This document shows, in pieces, positions 50,201 to 62,330 of a stretch of 64,000 nucleotides of DNA. Source of the DNA: Erodium maritimum (taxonomy: Eukaryota > Streptophyta > Magnoliopsida > Geraniales > Geraniaceae). The stretch's first letter is position 1, and each line of letters opens with the position of its first letter. Location of the stretch: positions 43,359,825 through 43,423,824 of the forward strand of contig OY997591.1 of NCBI GenBank assembly GCA_963921825.1, given 5' to 3'. The notes beneath the pieces were generated by a model. That model had not been told where the DNA came from. It saw only the letters and a list, made by a program, of their open reading frames with translations, and searched no databases. The translations under genes and the position numbers were made by a program.

Positions 50201-50587
50201 CCTTTAGTTGGACAAGTATGGGGTTTGTTATGTTTAAGTCATCTTTTTTCAACATAACAAACACAAGACAAGAATAGGAAACACAACTTCTCTCCCTCTT
50301 CCCTTGCAATTTCGGGTTTGGCAAGCTCCCACCTCCATTTTTGTGCTCTTGAGTCCTCAAAGAGAAGAACTACGTGGCTTTGATTCCCATGTGGATACGT
50401 AGGCGTCTTGGAGACTCAAGCCAATCATTCGTTACCCGGTGTTCTTGTTTTGATAAGAACTAGTGCTGAATTTTTCTCTTGTGAATCCATTCTTTGTTAG
50501 TTGTTTCATGGTTTTAATCGTCTCTTGGTTTTCATTGATTTTCCGCTGCGAGTTGGTTCATCTCCAACCCTACCTCGAGACCTAACA
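47207..50587 (+). repeat. 5' LTR of a Ty1/Copia element, interrupted by a solo LTR
   Basis: Starts TGTTAGTCTTAGTGCCC at 47207 and ends CTCGAGACCTAACA at 50587, followed by a primer site (TGGTATCAGAGCC at 50589). The LTR itself is 47207-48059 plus 49752-50587, about 1.69 kb. Positions 48060-49746 are a second LTR of the same family. The 3' LTR of the element begins at 55606. Confidence 0.9.
48060..49746 (+). mobile_element. Solo Copia LTR inserted in an LTR of its own family
   Basis: 1,687 bp from TGTTAGTC to GACCCAACA, flanked by CTATT at 48055-48059 and 49747-49751. This is a perfect 5-bp target duplication. There is no interior, so it is a solo LTR left after recombination between two LTRs of a former full element. 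It is nearly identical to the host LTR. Confidence 0.9.
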
Positions 50588-53500
50588 GTGGTATCAGAGC
50601 CGTGCTACCTTCGGGATTCACAAGACGGTGTTCAAAGTTTCTTTTTTGCTTGAAAGTTTCGTTTTTGGCATGTTGTTTTGCTAAATTGTTTGATAACATG
50701 TTTTAAATTCTTGTTTATGGATTTAATGCGTGTAAAATGAATTTTTGAAAATTATTTCAAATGTGGAAATTTTGAATTTTTTTTTTGATTTTTCGGGTCT
50801 CGGGAGCGGGACTCTCGGGGAGCCGAAACTGGGACCGAACGGGGCTCCGTTGGACGGAGCTAGGCCAAGCATGACCTTTGGATGGTTGATATGCCAAGGC
50901 TAAACTGTTTTGTTAGTTATGACGAGTTTGGAACCGTCATGACGAACTCGAAGATCAAATGTTCAAAAGTTTCATTTTTGAACGGTTTCGATAAACCGAG
51001 CATCAAATTTTTTTGAAACTTGGCTATTAAATAAAACCGGAAAATCACATGATGTTTGATAACAAGATTTTTTGATAACACGATGTGTGATGTGATGTTG
51101 GCATGGTGCACATTATAGCCTCGAGCTCGTTTTAATTATTTATCGCTTTTCACGGCCTACGAGCCGTTAAAGTTAGCGTGTAATTATTCTTTCAAGGTGT
51201 GGTCGTCGAACCACTTGTTTGTAATATTTATTTATTCCTGACCTGCGAGTCGTGTATTCAATTGTAATATTTTTCTCAAGACGAAGAGAGGGCGAAAAGG
51301 TCATTTGGTGGCTTTTCGGGTGTTGGCATCGGCTTGGAGTCGGTGGAGCTCAAGAAGCTAGTGGGAGTTAGTTTAGGGGGCTATTATGTGCACATTTATC
51401 GCTTTAATCTTGGTTTATTTTATGCATGATTAATTCTATGTGTTTTAGAATTGCATGCTTAACTTTATTTACCGAGCATATCACCTCACATGCAAAGATA
51501 AAATTGGAATTTTAATCTTTGTTTGTGAGGCCTTAGAACCGTCATTACATTAGATGTAGTTGATGGGTTCGAAGGAAGAATTACATTGGATGTAATTGGA
51601 GGCATCATTACATTTGGAATGTAGTTGATGTGCTCATCGCATCTGGGATGTGCCAAAAGTTTTAAACACAACCGAACAAGTAAAAATTGGTCATGTTCGA
51701 TACCTCCCAATTCTCAACACCTTACTACCTCCCCGTCCTATGGGTGTCGTGCGCCTTAGCGGAGCATCCATGGGAAGGCGGGGTAGTAGGTTTGGACGAC
51801 ATATGTGGGTGTCGTGCGCCTTAGCGGAGCACCTACATAGTGGCGGGTCATAGTTGAAAATTGGTGGACCCGACTACGATTCTCAGCTAGGGTATCAGAT
51901 AGGGTAAGTCGTGTACTTAAGTACATACCCTAGCCAAGAGTCACATTGGATGTGATTGGACGGGGTCCTACCTACATAGCTCGATTGAGTGGTGAGCATT
52001 AGTTCAGCTTAATCGAGTGAATCAAGGATCTTGGTTTCAGATTCTAAAGGTTTAGAATTGATTGTTGGTGTTTAAGCTTGATCTTCATAAAATTTATTCA
52101 GTTTACTGATCGAATTTTATCTGTTGTAGATCAAATGGGAAATTCAGCGAACATTAATAGTTTGTCATTAAAAACCATTCTTGACAGGGTCAAGCTAAAT
52201 GGGACAAACTATTTGGACTGGTACAGAATTTTGAGGATAGTCCTCAAGTCTGAACGCAAAAAATATGTCCTTGACAAGACTGTCTCTATGACCATATCAG
52301 AGTTACATGAAGTGTCATTAACTGCTGAGAAGAATATATCAGGGATCTGGGATCCAAGGATATTCTGATGGTCAACAAGAGAATTGGAAGTGGCAAGGGC
52401 GGGCCCATGCGTACTTGGCAGGAAGATGAGACACCTGAGAATGCCTGCTTCTACTGCCAACAGCCTGGTCATTGGAACCGGGATTACATGAAGTTCACGG
52501 CTGATCTGAAGAAGGGCAGTGGGACTGCGCCTTCATCAAATACCCTGGATGATCTGAAGAAGGGCAGTAGGACTGCGCCTTCATCAGGAAACCTGGATGA
52601 TCTAAGGAAGGGCGGTGGGACCGTGCCTTCATCCGGTATTAACTCTATAGAGCTACATCTCTCTACTTCCAAAGATTCATGGGTATTAGATACCAGGACT
52701 GAATCTCACACATGCACTAATATATGGTGGCTGAAAGTAGGAGAGGTTTGGAAAGCACGAAGTGGACCTCAGAGTTGTGGCAACTACTGTAGGATCCATG
52801 AGTCTTGCTTTGCCAAGTGGCCTTGTTTTAGTATTGTATAATGTATATTGCATACCTACTTTTAGTAGGAATATTATATCGGTATCCGTGTTTGACAAGG
52901 AAGGATATAATGTTAATATTGGAAATGGAGTTTTCAATGTTCTATGCAATGATATGTTTTATACAAGTACTGACTTGGTTGAAGGATTTTACATATTAGA
53001 TATGGGTAACAATGCCTCAAGTTCTATATATTACGTTAATACCAAGAGGTCTAAATCCAACGATTTAAACCTAACTCTGTTATGGCACTGTCATTTGGGC
53101 CGCATAAACAAGAAGCGCTTATCAGCACTTCAGAAGTGCGGGCTTTCAGGTTCATTCGAATTCCATTCGATTGATAGGTGCAAGGTTTGTTTGATGGGAA
53201 AAATGACTAAAGTGCCATTTATCGATCGCGATGAAAGGGCGGGTGAATTATTGGGGCTGATACACTCGAATGTGTGTAGACCAATAAGTTCACTTTCCAG
53301 GAGGGGTTTTAGCTACTTTATCATATTTACTGATGATTACAGTAAATATGGTTATGTCTATTCAGTGAGGCATAAGTCTGAAGCTTTTGATAAATTCAAA
53401 GAGTTTAAGACTAAAGTAGAAAACCAGCTCGACAAAGGTATTAAGGCACTTCGATTGGATCGAGGTGGAAAATACTTGACCACAGAGTTATTAGATCATC

Positions 53501-55605
53501 TAAAAGAGAATGGGATCCTTTAGGAATGGACTCCTCCTGGGACACTGTAGTTGAAAGGTGTAGCCAAACGGAGAAATCGGACATTGTTAGACAATGGTCC
53601 GTTCCATGATTAGTTGGACTGATCTCCCAATCTCTTTCTGGGGTTATGCTCTAGAGACGACCGCATTCATAGTGAATCGGGCTTCGACGAAGGGAGTGGA
53701 AGGGACACCATTTTAAAAATGGTACGGGATGATGCCCACTTTGTCCTTCTTAAAGATTTGTGGTTGTGAGGCTTATGTGAAACATTTGGTTTCGACTAAG
53801 CTCGAACCAAGATCTGAGATATGCACCTTCGTGTGTATCCCAAAGCAACAAGGGGATACTACTTCTAAAATCCCAGTGAGAACATGGTGTTCGTCGCTTG
53901 GGGTGGGGTCTTTATGGAAAATGAGTTTTGTTTCAAAAGACGTCATTGGGAGGACTGTGCATCTCGAAGAAATTCATGATGGTACAGATCTGTCTAAACC
54001 AATTGACAACCCAGTAGAAAGGAGCCAGAGATTGTCGTAGAGTAAGAACCAATTCCTGTTACAATTTTGGAAGGTCCAAGGCGATTTGAAAAGATCAATC
54101 TTCTACCTCCAAGATATGGTATCCGGAGGTGACAATGAAGTCATGGTGGATCACGATGATCCAGCCACCTTTCAGGAAGTCGTGGATGGGCCCGACTCCG
54201 AGTTATGGCTGGGAGCCATGAGGGAGGAAATGCAATACATGTCGGACAACCGAGTCTGGGAACCGGTTGATCCCATCAATGGTGTGAGGACCATCGGATG
54301 CAAATGGATCTTCAAGGTGAAGATTGACATGGACAGCAACCCTCTGACCTACAAAGCTCAACTGGTGGCGAAAGGTTATAGGCAGATCCAATGGATTGAC
54401 TAGGAGGAAACCTTCTCCCTAGTGGCTATGGTCAAAATCGATCCAAATTCTTCTTGACATAACTGCGTATCATAATTACGAGATATGGAAAGTGGATGTC
54501 AAAACCACTTTCCTAAATGGAAATTTGACTGAGTACGTTTGTGTGTCTCGGCCCAAAGGTTTTGACGATCCGAAGAATAAGGGAAAGATTTATAAGTTGT
54601 TGAAATACATTTATGGATTGAAACGAACTTCTCGGAGTTGGATCCTTCGTTTTGATGAAGTTGTAATTGGATTTGGCTTAATCAAGAACGAGGATGAATC
54701 TTGCGTTTATAAGAAGGCTTGTGGGAGCAAGATTACCTTTCTGGTTCTCATTGAAAACGACATCCCAACCTTGTACGAGACTAAAGCTTGGTTGAGGAAG
54801 TGTTTCTCAATAAAGGACTTAGGCGATGCTGCTTATATCTTAGGGATTAAGATATGTAGAGATCGCACCAAGAGGGTCTTGGTTTTAAGTCAGGGAACCT
54901 ATGTGACCAAGGCATTGAGTAGGTTCTCAATGCTAGATTCAAAGAAAGGAATCTTACCCCCTAGTCATGACATTCATCTCAGCAAGACTCAGTGTCTTAA
55001 GACACTTGATGAGCTGAAAATGATGATGCGAATCCCATGCGCTTGAGGGTAGGATCAATCATATATGCCATGACATGTACGAGACCGAACGTCTCGTAAG
55101 CCTTATGTTGTACCAGTAGAAATCAGTCTAACCCAGGGGAAAGATGATGCTGAACTAGTCGTCGAAGGATGAGTAGACGCTAGTTTTCCAAGACAAATCC
55201 AGATGACTTTAGAAGTCAGTCAGGATATGTGTTTACGCTGAATGACGAAGCTTTAGCTAGGAAAGCGTAAAGCAAGATACCGTCGCTGAATCTACGATAG
55301 AGGCCAAGTACATGGATGTTGTAGAAGCAGCTAAGGAGGCTATGTGGATTTGGAAATTCTCGGCAGGGTTGGGTGTAATTAAAAACCCATCCAGCCCGGT
55401 GAATCCATTTTGCGACAACACAAGGGCCATTGCGCAAGCTAAAAGCCCAGATCACATAACAAATCCAAACATGTACTATATTGCAACGGATGATAACATA
55501 GCCAACCCTTTGACTAAGGCATTGTCGCTGCCTAAACATGTTAAACATGTAAAGTCGATGGGGGACATTTTGGAGTTTAGATTCGAAGTAGGGAAAGTGG
55601 GAGAT
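50588..55605 (+). pseudogene. Ty1/Copia interior (gag, protease, integrase, RT, RNase H)
   Basis: The primer site is at 50589. A leader of about 1.5 kb is followed by Gag (about 52.13-52.5 kb, RVKLNGTNYLDWYRILRIVL) with a CCHC knuckle near 52.45 kb (CFYCQQPGHW). The protease region follows (about 52.68 kb), then pre-integrase (LWHCHLGRINKKRLSALQK, about 53.08 kb), integrase core (about 53.2-53.75 kb), reverse transcriptase (about 54.2-54.8 kb) and RNase H (to about 55.55 kb). A purine tract (GGGAAAGTGGGAGAT) precedes the 3' LTR. Integrase before reverse transcriptase is the Copia order. The element is broken in several places. Confidence 0.85.
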
Positions 55606-56073
55606 TGTTAGTCTTAGTGCCCGTAGTTCAATCCTAAATGTCCAAATGTATATATCATCGTTAGCAATAAAATTAAAGCGGCTTTATATTACTTATGTGT
55701 TGGAGTAATATATCAATGTGTGCTCTGATCTATGCCCACAATGCGAATAGAACCATAGATCGAGATAGATCACACTCGATAGGGTCCCTAGTCAACAAAG
55801 CTTCACTAGAAGCGACTAGTATGAAAGATGGCTTTTTATGGCTTACGTTCTATTAGTCATTGGAATGGGATTCCGGAGTCTGATCATAGATATCATGTGG
55901 GACATGATATTGGACGACCTGCCCTGAATATGTGTCATAGATTAAGTTATGAACATATTCAGTGTCGTAGCTTGTCAAGTATCCTTAGACCAAGGAGTCT
56001 TTGTGATTGCTATGTAGTCTACAACTGAGTTTGACCTTAGCCTAACGTTGTCCGTAACAGAGCTTCCATAACA
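55606..56073 (+). repeat. Partial 3' LTR of the Copia element
   Basis: Begins TGTTAGTCTTAGTGCCC and follows the 47207 LTR for about 470 bp, then meets an inverted copy of the same region. Confidence 0.85.
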
Positions 56074-56836
56074 TGCCAACGTTAGGCCTGGCCGTTATGG
56101 AAGCCCTGTTACGGACAACGTTAGGCTCAGGTCAAACTCAGTTGTTGACTACATAGCAATCACAAAGACTCCTTGGTCTAAGGATACATGACAAGCTACG
56201 ACACTGAATATGTTCATGACTTAATCTATGGCACATATTCAGGGCGGTCGTCCAATATCATGTCCCACATGATATCTATGATCAGACTCCGGAATCTCAT
56301 TCCAATGACTAACAGAACGTAAGCCATAAAGAGCCATCTTTCATACTAGTCGCTTCTAGTGAAGCTTTGTTGACTAGGGACTCATCGAGTGTGATCTATC
56401 TCGATCTATGGTTCTATTCGCATGGTGGGCATAGATCAGAGCACACATCGATATATTACTCCAACACATAAGTAATATAAAGCCGCTTTAATTTTATTGC
56501 TAACGATGATATGTACATTTGGACATTTAGGATTGAACTACGAGCACTAAGACTAAGAATCTCCCACTTGCCCTAGTTCCAATCTAAACTCCAATATGTC
56601 CCCATCGACTTTACATGTCTAACATGTTTAGGCAGCGACACTGCTTTAGTCAATGGGTTGGCTATGTTATCATCTATTGCAATATAGGTTATCTTCACTT
56701 CACCTCAGTTCAGTATTTCTCTAATTAGGTGGATACGCCGTAGTACATATTTGGATTTTTTATGCGATCCGGGCTTTTAGCTTGCGCAATGGCCCTTGTG
56801 TTGTCGCAAAATGGATTCACCAGGCTGGACGGGTTT
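56074..56836 (-). mobile_element. Inverted fragment of a related Copia 3' end
   Basis: Read on the minus strand it carries the RNase H end, a purine tract and the first part of the LTR (LTR start near 56560), matching 55382-56073. The two arms meet near 56074-56094 and form a large palindrome of about 1.45 kb. Confidence 0.8.
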
Positions 56837-58631
56837 TCAAAACTCGGGCAGATTCGCCATATCGGGCGAATCGGGCTTTTCCGAGTCCATTATCGACAAT
56901 GTCGAGTAATTGGGAAGTTTGGGAGTGATTGACATTGTCGGGGTTACTTTTGGGTGTCATGTTTATTAAAATTCAGTTTATGCGTGCAAGCTTAAAAGTA
57001 TTTAAAATTGTGTTCTTATTAGATCGTGCCGCAGACAGAGGAAAGGGAAAGTTAGGCGACTGATCGAGATCACGCCGGAGCTTGTTTGTGAGCTTTTGGA
57101 GAAAGCATACGATGTAGGGAAAAGTAGCCGGATGTCGGCCCTGACTAGGGAAAGTTAACAGTAGAAATGCATGTGACACTTGGGTGTCGTGGGTTAAGTA
57201 CGTTTATCGAATATTAGAAAGGCAGGCGACACCGGGTGGTGTCGTATGATACGAGAACGTATCGAACAATAGAAATGCATGTGGCACTTAGTAGTGTCGT
57301 AGGAGTAGTGAACTTATCGATATTAGAATTACTGGAGGCATTTGGTTATGCCCGGAGGTTGATTGTTTAATTTGTGTCTTGGGTGGCCATGAGAGCCCGT
57401 ACTTTACTGTTTGTGTCTTGGGTGGCCATGAGAGCCCGTACTTTACTGTCTATGTCTTGGGTGGCCTTGAGTGCCCGTGGGGTTGTTGAACCTGTGGTCT
57501 ACAGTTGGTGTGTTTTGGGTGGCCGTGAGTGCCCGTGGGGTTGTTGAGCCCGTGTCTTTACCGTTGGTGTGCCTTGGGTGGCTTTGAGTGCCCGTGGGGT
57601 TGTTGAACCCGTGGTCTACAGTTGGTGTGTTTGGGACGTCGTGAGTGCCCGTGGGGTTGTTGAGCCCGTGTCTTTACCGTTGGTGTGTATTGGGTAGCCT
57701 TGAGTACCCGTGGGGTTGTTGAACCCGTGGGTTACAGTTGGTGTGTTTTGGGTGTCCGTGAGTGCCCGTGGGGTTGTTGAGCCCATGTCTTTACCGTTGG
57801 TGTGTCTTAGGTGGCCATGAGTGCATGTGAAGTGTTAGACCGGTGTTGTTGCTGTTTGTTGAACTTTGTTTGTGATTGTGATTGTGGTTACCTAAGGTTG
57901 GGGGCCCGCTTCATAATAACGGGGGTCCTGTGATCGCACGCGTATGCATGTTCAGACGAGGTAGGGGGCCCGCCTGAGAGAAAAAAGGGGTCTTGGCCGC
58001 GCGCGCGTGGGGGTGACAGGTCGACAGCCTGATCCGACTTTGTGTCGGGAAAAGTGCGACAGGTCGACCGCCTGGCCTGACAGGGATCGACAAAATGCGT
58101 GGGGACTGAGTAGCTGGAGTATGATCCTTTGCGATCTTGGTTGGTGTGTGATCCTTTGTGATCTTGGGTGTCGCGTGATTATCTTTCGTGTCTTTGGAGG
58201 AAGTCGTAATCTTTGGGTCGGGTCTACATTACGGGTCTGAGTGTTGAGTCGGTTGAGGAAAGTAGTAGTCGTGTGTCAGTCGGGTTACTTGAGTTTGGGG
58301 ATAGTAGTCCCCGGTGTTTGGGTTGGTGTTGGTGTTACCGGCATTGTCTGCTAGTATGCCGTAGTCAGTCTGTTATCCGTGGTGGTGAGCGAACGCTCAC
58401 CCCTAGCTGCTTTTCCTACAGGTACTGGTCGCGGGACGGACTAGGTGAGCTTCCGAAGCTTGAAGAGCTAGGAGCGGGAGTCCGGGTTTACTTTCGAGTC
58501 TAGCGACGTATGCCCTGTATTTTTTCCGCTTGTTGGGACGTATTTTTGAGTTGTAAATAATTATTTTGTTTAAGTAAGTGGTGGTTTTAAAGTGTTTTAT
58601 TTAAAAGGTTTGAAAATGCTTTATTGTTCTA
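56837..58631 (+). mobile_element. Ty3 LTR fragment, sister of the one at 1-1455
   Basis: The first 300 bp match the middle of the 24664 LTR (CAGATTCGCC...GGGCGAATCGG, GACAATGTCGAGTAATTGGG). From 57161 on it follows 1-1455, including the GGGTGGCC minisatellite (57375-57850) and the GTGAGCGAACGCTCAC hairpin near 58385. Neither LTR terminus is present. Confidence 0.8.
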
Positions 58632-59331
58632 AACATTACGGGAAATCCTAACTACTCGAGTAATTTCAATAATAGTATGGATATTAGGTTAATAAAATCG
58701 GAAAGGTCCTACAATTGCATATAGGATGCGAATAACTAGAATAATCGTCTTTCAATTACTAATAATCAGATGTGTCTATTATGCATGAATAGGATGAGAA
58801 TAACTAGTGTAATTCTCTTTCAATACTTGGGAATTGTTTTACTGGTAGAGAGGCCGTGATGAGCCCTCGGATTAGTTTTGTGTTAGGATCACATGCTTGT
58901 TTGCCTAGTTCAGGATAAACTAAGAGTCTAATGAAACTAGTTAGCTTGTATGATTGAATGCTTGGTTGAAGGTTTGCATTGTTCGACTGATTGAGTGTTT
59001 AATTGATTGTTTGGGTGATTGAATGTGGATTAATTGATTGATTATAACGGATGATCGAGTATGACTGGTTGTGCTAAACGGTGCAATCAGGTGATCGATG
59101 TACCGATGGTTCGTGACAGGTAAGTATGACGGTAAGGGTAATTGTGGGTATGAATCCCGTGTGGTGTGTATTGATGAACGTGTGTTACTTCTAAGATTGA
59201 GGATTAAGTGAATGTCTTTGTGTATTGTGGTGAAAGTGTGATTCGATAAGTGTTGATTGGTGGATAAGTTATGATGTGTTTCCCTTATTTATGTTCTTGA
59301 GATGTTTGATTGTTCGGTTTGGTACTACACC

Positions 59332-59354
59332 GGGGGGGGGGGGGGGGGGGGGGG
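59332..59354 (+). repeat. Poly-G run of 23
   Basis: Twenty-three uninterrupted G after GGTACTACACC. It would be a strong quadruplex former if real, or an assembly or sequencing slippage site. Confidence 0.9.
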
Positions 59355-59410
59355 TAATCCGGTGGTGTTGTGGTTGTTGGAGTTTGGAAGATTCTTCGTG
59401 ATAATGGTTG

Positions 59411-59592
59411 AGTATTGGAGCCGGAGGGCATCGGTTATTGGATATTACGGGGATTGATTATTGGAGCCTGAGGGCATCGGTTATTGGATACTACGGGGAT
59501 TGATTATTGGAGCCTGAGGGCATCGGTTATTGGATAGTACGGGGATTGATTATTGCAGCCTGAGGGCATTGGTTATTGGACCCTACGGGGCA
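59411..59592 (+). repeat. 46-bp tandem array, four copies
   Basis: Unit GGATTGATTATTGGAGCCTG plus AGGGCATCGGTTATTGGATA and a short end; copies start at 59451 and 59497 and onward with period 46. It lies within the third Ty3 LTR. Confidence 0.85.
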
Positions 59593-61146
59593 GTTTGATG
59601 GATTACTCTGTGAGAAATGGTTACTATGGTTTCACCCAAGTATATGCGTCCTACGGGAGCACTACCTTGGTTCCCTATGACCTATGGTCCTTTGGGGGCA
59701 TTTCCGGGAATCCCGACGATGAGCGTCCCGAGGGGATGGTTTCCGGTAGCCCCGATGTATGTGCCTCCTCTGGACCGAGGGAAAATCTTATATGATATGG
59801 GTACTCTGGTGGATCGAAATATGGGAACCGATGTGACACCAGAATCTATTTATGGATCGGAGGCTTGAGAAACCAAGTGGTTGGTGTGACATTATTTGCT
59901 ACCATCTTAGTAGTTACATTTCATTTATAGTATTTTTCATGGAATCTTTTAAGTTATTGTTATCTTTGAAAAAGCGATACTATTTTATTTACACTTATTC
60001 CATAGCATTTCATTGATTAATAGTATTTACTCGTTCCCAGTTGTGATGGTATTCTATCTGACTATAATGTTCTCTATTTATTCTCTGGGAAGTTATCGTT
60101 ATCCTTGAGAATGCGCTATTGTCATCGTTGCTTTTTATTTGTTTATTATATCTTTTGGTTTAAGGATTTTAAGCACTTTTGTGACATCTAACTAAAGCAG
60201 TTTTATTATTAAACTTGGAGGCTAAAGTTGTTTACGATTTTCCCTACTGAGCGTAAGCTCACCCCTATTTGTTTATTTTTTGTGTGTACAGGTGTACTCG
60301 AGATCTGGGGAATTCGAGGCTCGGGAGCTTCTGGATGTTTTGAGGGTTGTATTAGAGATGTGTTGGTCCATATTGTTGAACTTTATTTACCTTATGTTAC
60401 TTGTAAAGTTTTGACACTATATTTGAAATTTTGGATTGAATTATTGAGAAATACTTTGGACTCGCTTTCAGCTTTAAAAGAGTTTATTACAGTTTTACTA
60501 CTTTTATCTCGATTGTTTTAGGTCACGTCTCGAGTCCGGCCAAAACCGGATTTGGGGCGTGACAATTTGGAATCAGAGCCTGGTTTCATTTGAAACGGGT
60601 TTCTAATTTTGAACTTGTTTTCAAAACCTCGGACCAACGTCAAATAGGTGGGTAGAGTTAGGAGGTCTAAGTCGTGTACTCGGTGACGCAAGTGAAAATG
60701 TTTGATGCGTAGAGTGGGAACGACACGAGTCTTAATTGTGCAAATGGTTGCTTAAGTTAAATCTCTTTGTTATGATGGTTACAGTTCTTGATTGGTATCC
60801 TTACCCTATGGACTGTAAGATACAGTGATCGGTGAAGCCAAACGGTTGAGATCGATACTGGATTAACGAGCAATGGTCGGACCGTTATAAAGTGGTTGTT
60901 GAGTAAATTACTTGTTAAGTGTGTTACCGCCATGGTTGGTCGTTCCATGATAGATGAGGTTGAAGGGTTGATCTATTGAAATGTTGACTTCTTGATTTAT
61001 TGAAGGGTTAAAATGTTAAAGTGTTGAATCGTTGAAATGTTGACTTGGGTGAGACATTGACCGCTATTTAAGGAATCAAAACTGAAATGATAATCCAATT
61101 GGGATGAGATTTGAGAAAAGAGTAGAACTCGTGTATTCTTGCACTT

Positions 61147-61425
61147 TTTTTTAAGTGTATTGTGTCTATTCCGATGCTCCGTGATCCGGAAAGACTCGTT
61201 CCACCCAATACTTCGTGATATTATTGTCCTTCCCGATGCTTCGTGTTCCGGACGGACAGATTCCACCATATGCTTCGTGATACGGGACTAATTTCCACCC
61301 TATGCTTCGTGATACGGGACTAATTTCACCCCTATGCTTCGTGATACGGGACTAATTTCACCCATATGCTTCGTGATACGGGACTAATTTCACCCATATG
61401 CTTCGTGATACGGGAAGACTGAACC
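61147..61425 (+). repeat. 32-bp tandem array in the Ty3 leader
   Basis: TATGCTTCGTGATACGGGAC starts at 61269, 61301, 61333, 61365 and 61397, an exact 32-bp period. More degenerate copies (GATGCTTCGTGTTCCGGA) extend left to about 61165. Confidence 0.9.
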
Positions 61426-62308
61426 GATGATGTTCCGGCACCATACTCTGTTGTACTATTCTAATGCTGCGTGTTCTAGAGTGATGAAGTGTTAGTTGTG
61501 AAACTGTTGATTTGTTTAAGTGATAACCGTCATTTAATAACTAAAGTTGAAACTAATAGTGAGTTTGAAATTGACATTGAGTTTGAAGCTGAGGCTTAAC
61601 TTAAATTTGAAATTTAGTTTGAAATGGAAAGTAAGTCGAGACAGAGATTGAGATTAAGATTAAGATCGGGTTTAGATCGGATGAACGAGTGATGCTCGGG
61701 TTGGTTATGACACATTGGTTAAATAATTGTTGAGGAAATTGCCGCTTAGGCCGACCGTTAATTGATAAGTAAAACCTGAAGGGTTAAATTGACCGGGTGA
61801 TAATGAGATGTTTTGTGTGCACCTTATGGGTAGGACTCTGTGTACAGGTTATTATATAAATGTCCCGCTAAGGCGAATGGTTAGTGGAAAATACGAATAG
61901 GTCATGTCGAATTTTCTGTGAAGCTGAAGTGTTTGTACTATCACGGGCTGACTCAGGGGCGCCACTGTAGTCGAGCATGATAGGGGGATGTCAAGTGGTT
62001 GCAACGAGATTCGGGGACGCCTAAATTGCGTTGCAACGACGTGAGATCAACATGAATGTTATAAGAGAAAAGTAAGGGATTGAGATTATGGAAAAGAGTT
62101 GAGGACTTAAATTGTGAAATTTATCGTGTTACGATTCTAGACCCTAGTGTTGGGAAGCTACCCAATCGAGGGGTATGCATGATGCTTTGCGATTTGTGTG
62201 AACTGATTGAGATTGTTCCTCCTGTGGGAGTTGATTGAATTGATCGAACCGATGTTAGCTGTTGTGAGACGCACTAAGATGCGGCCTTATCTGCCTTTAT
62301 ATAAAGTA

Positions 62309-62330
62309 ATATATATATATATATATATAT
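62309..62330. repeat. (AT)11 microsatellite
   Basis: Twenty-two bases of uninterrupted AT in the leader of the third Ty3 element. Confidence 0.9.

Larger units (their letters stand above)
58632..60564 (+). repeat. LTR of a third Ty3 family (start not resolved)
   Basis: Ends TTTGGGGCGTGACA at 60564 and is followed by a primer-site variant (TTTGGAATCAGAGCCTGG). It holds a 23-base G run, a 46-bp array and the hairpin plus acceptor-like motif near 60249-60292 (GAGCGTAAGCTCACCCC...TGTGTACAG). The left boundary is uncertain. Confidence 0.6.
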
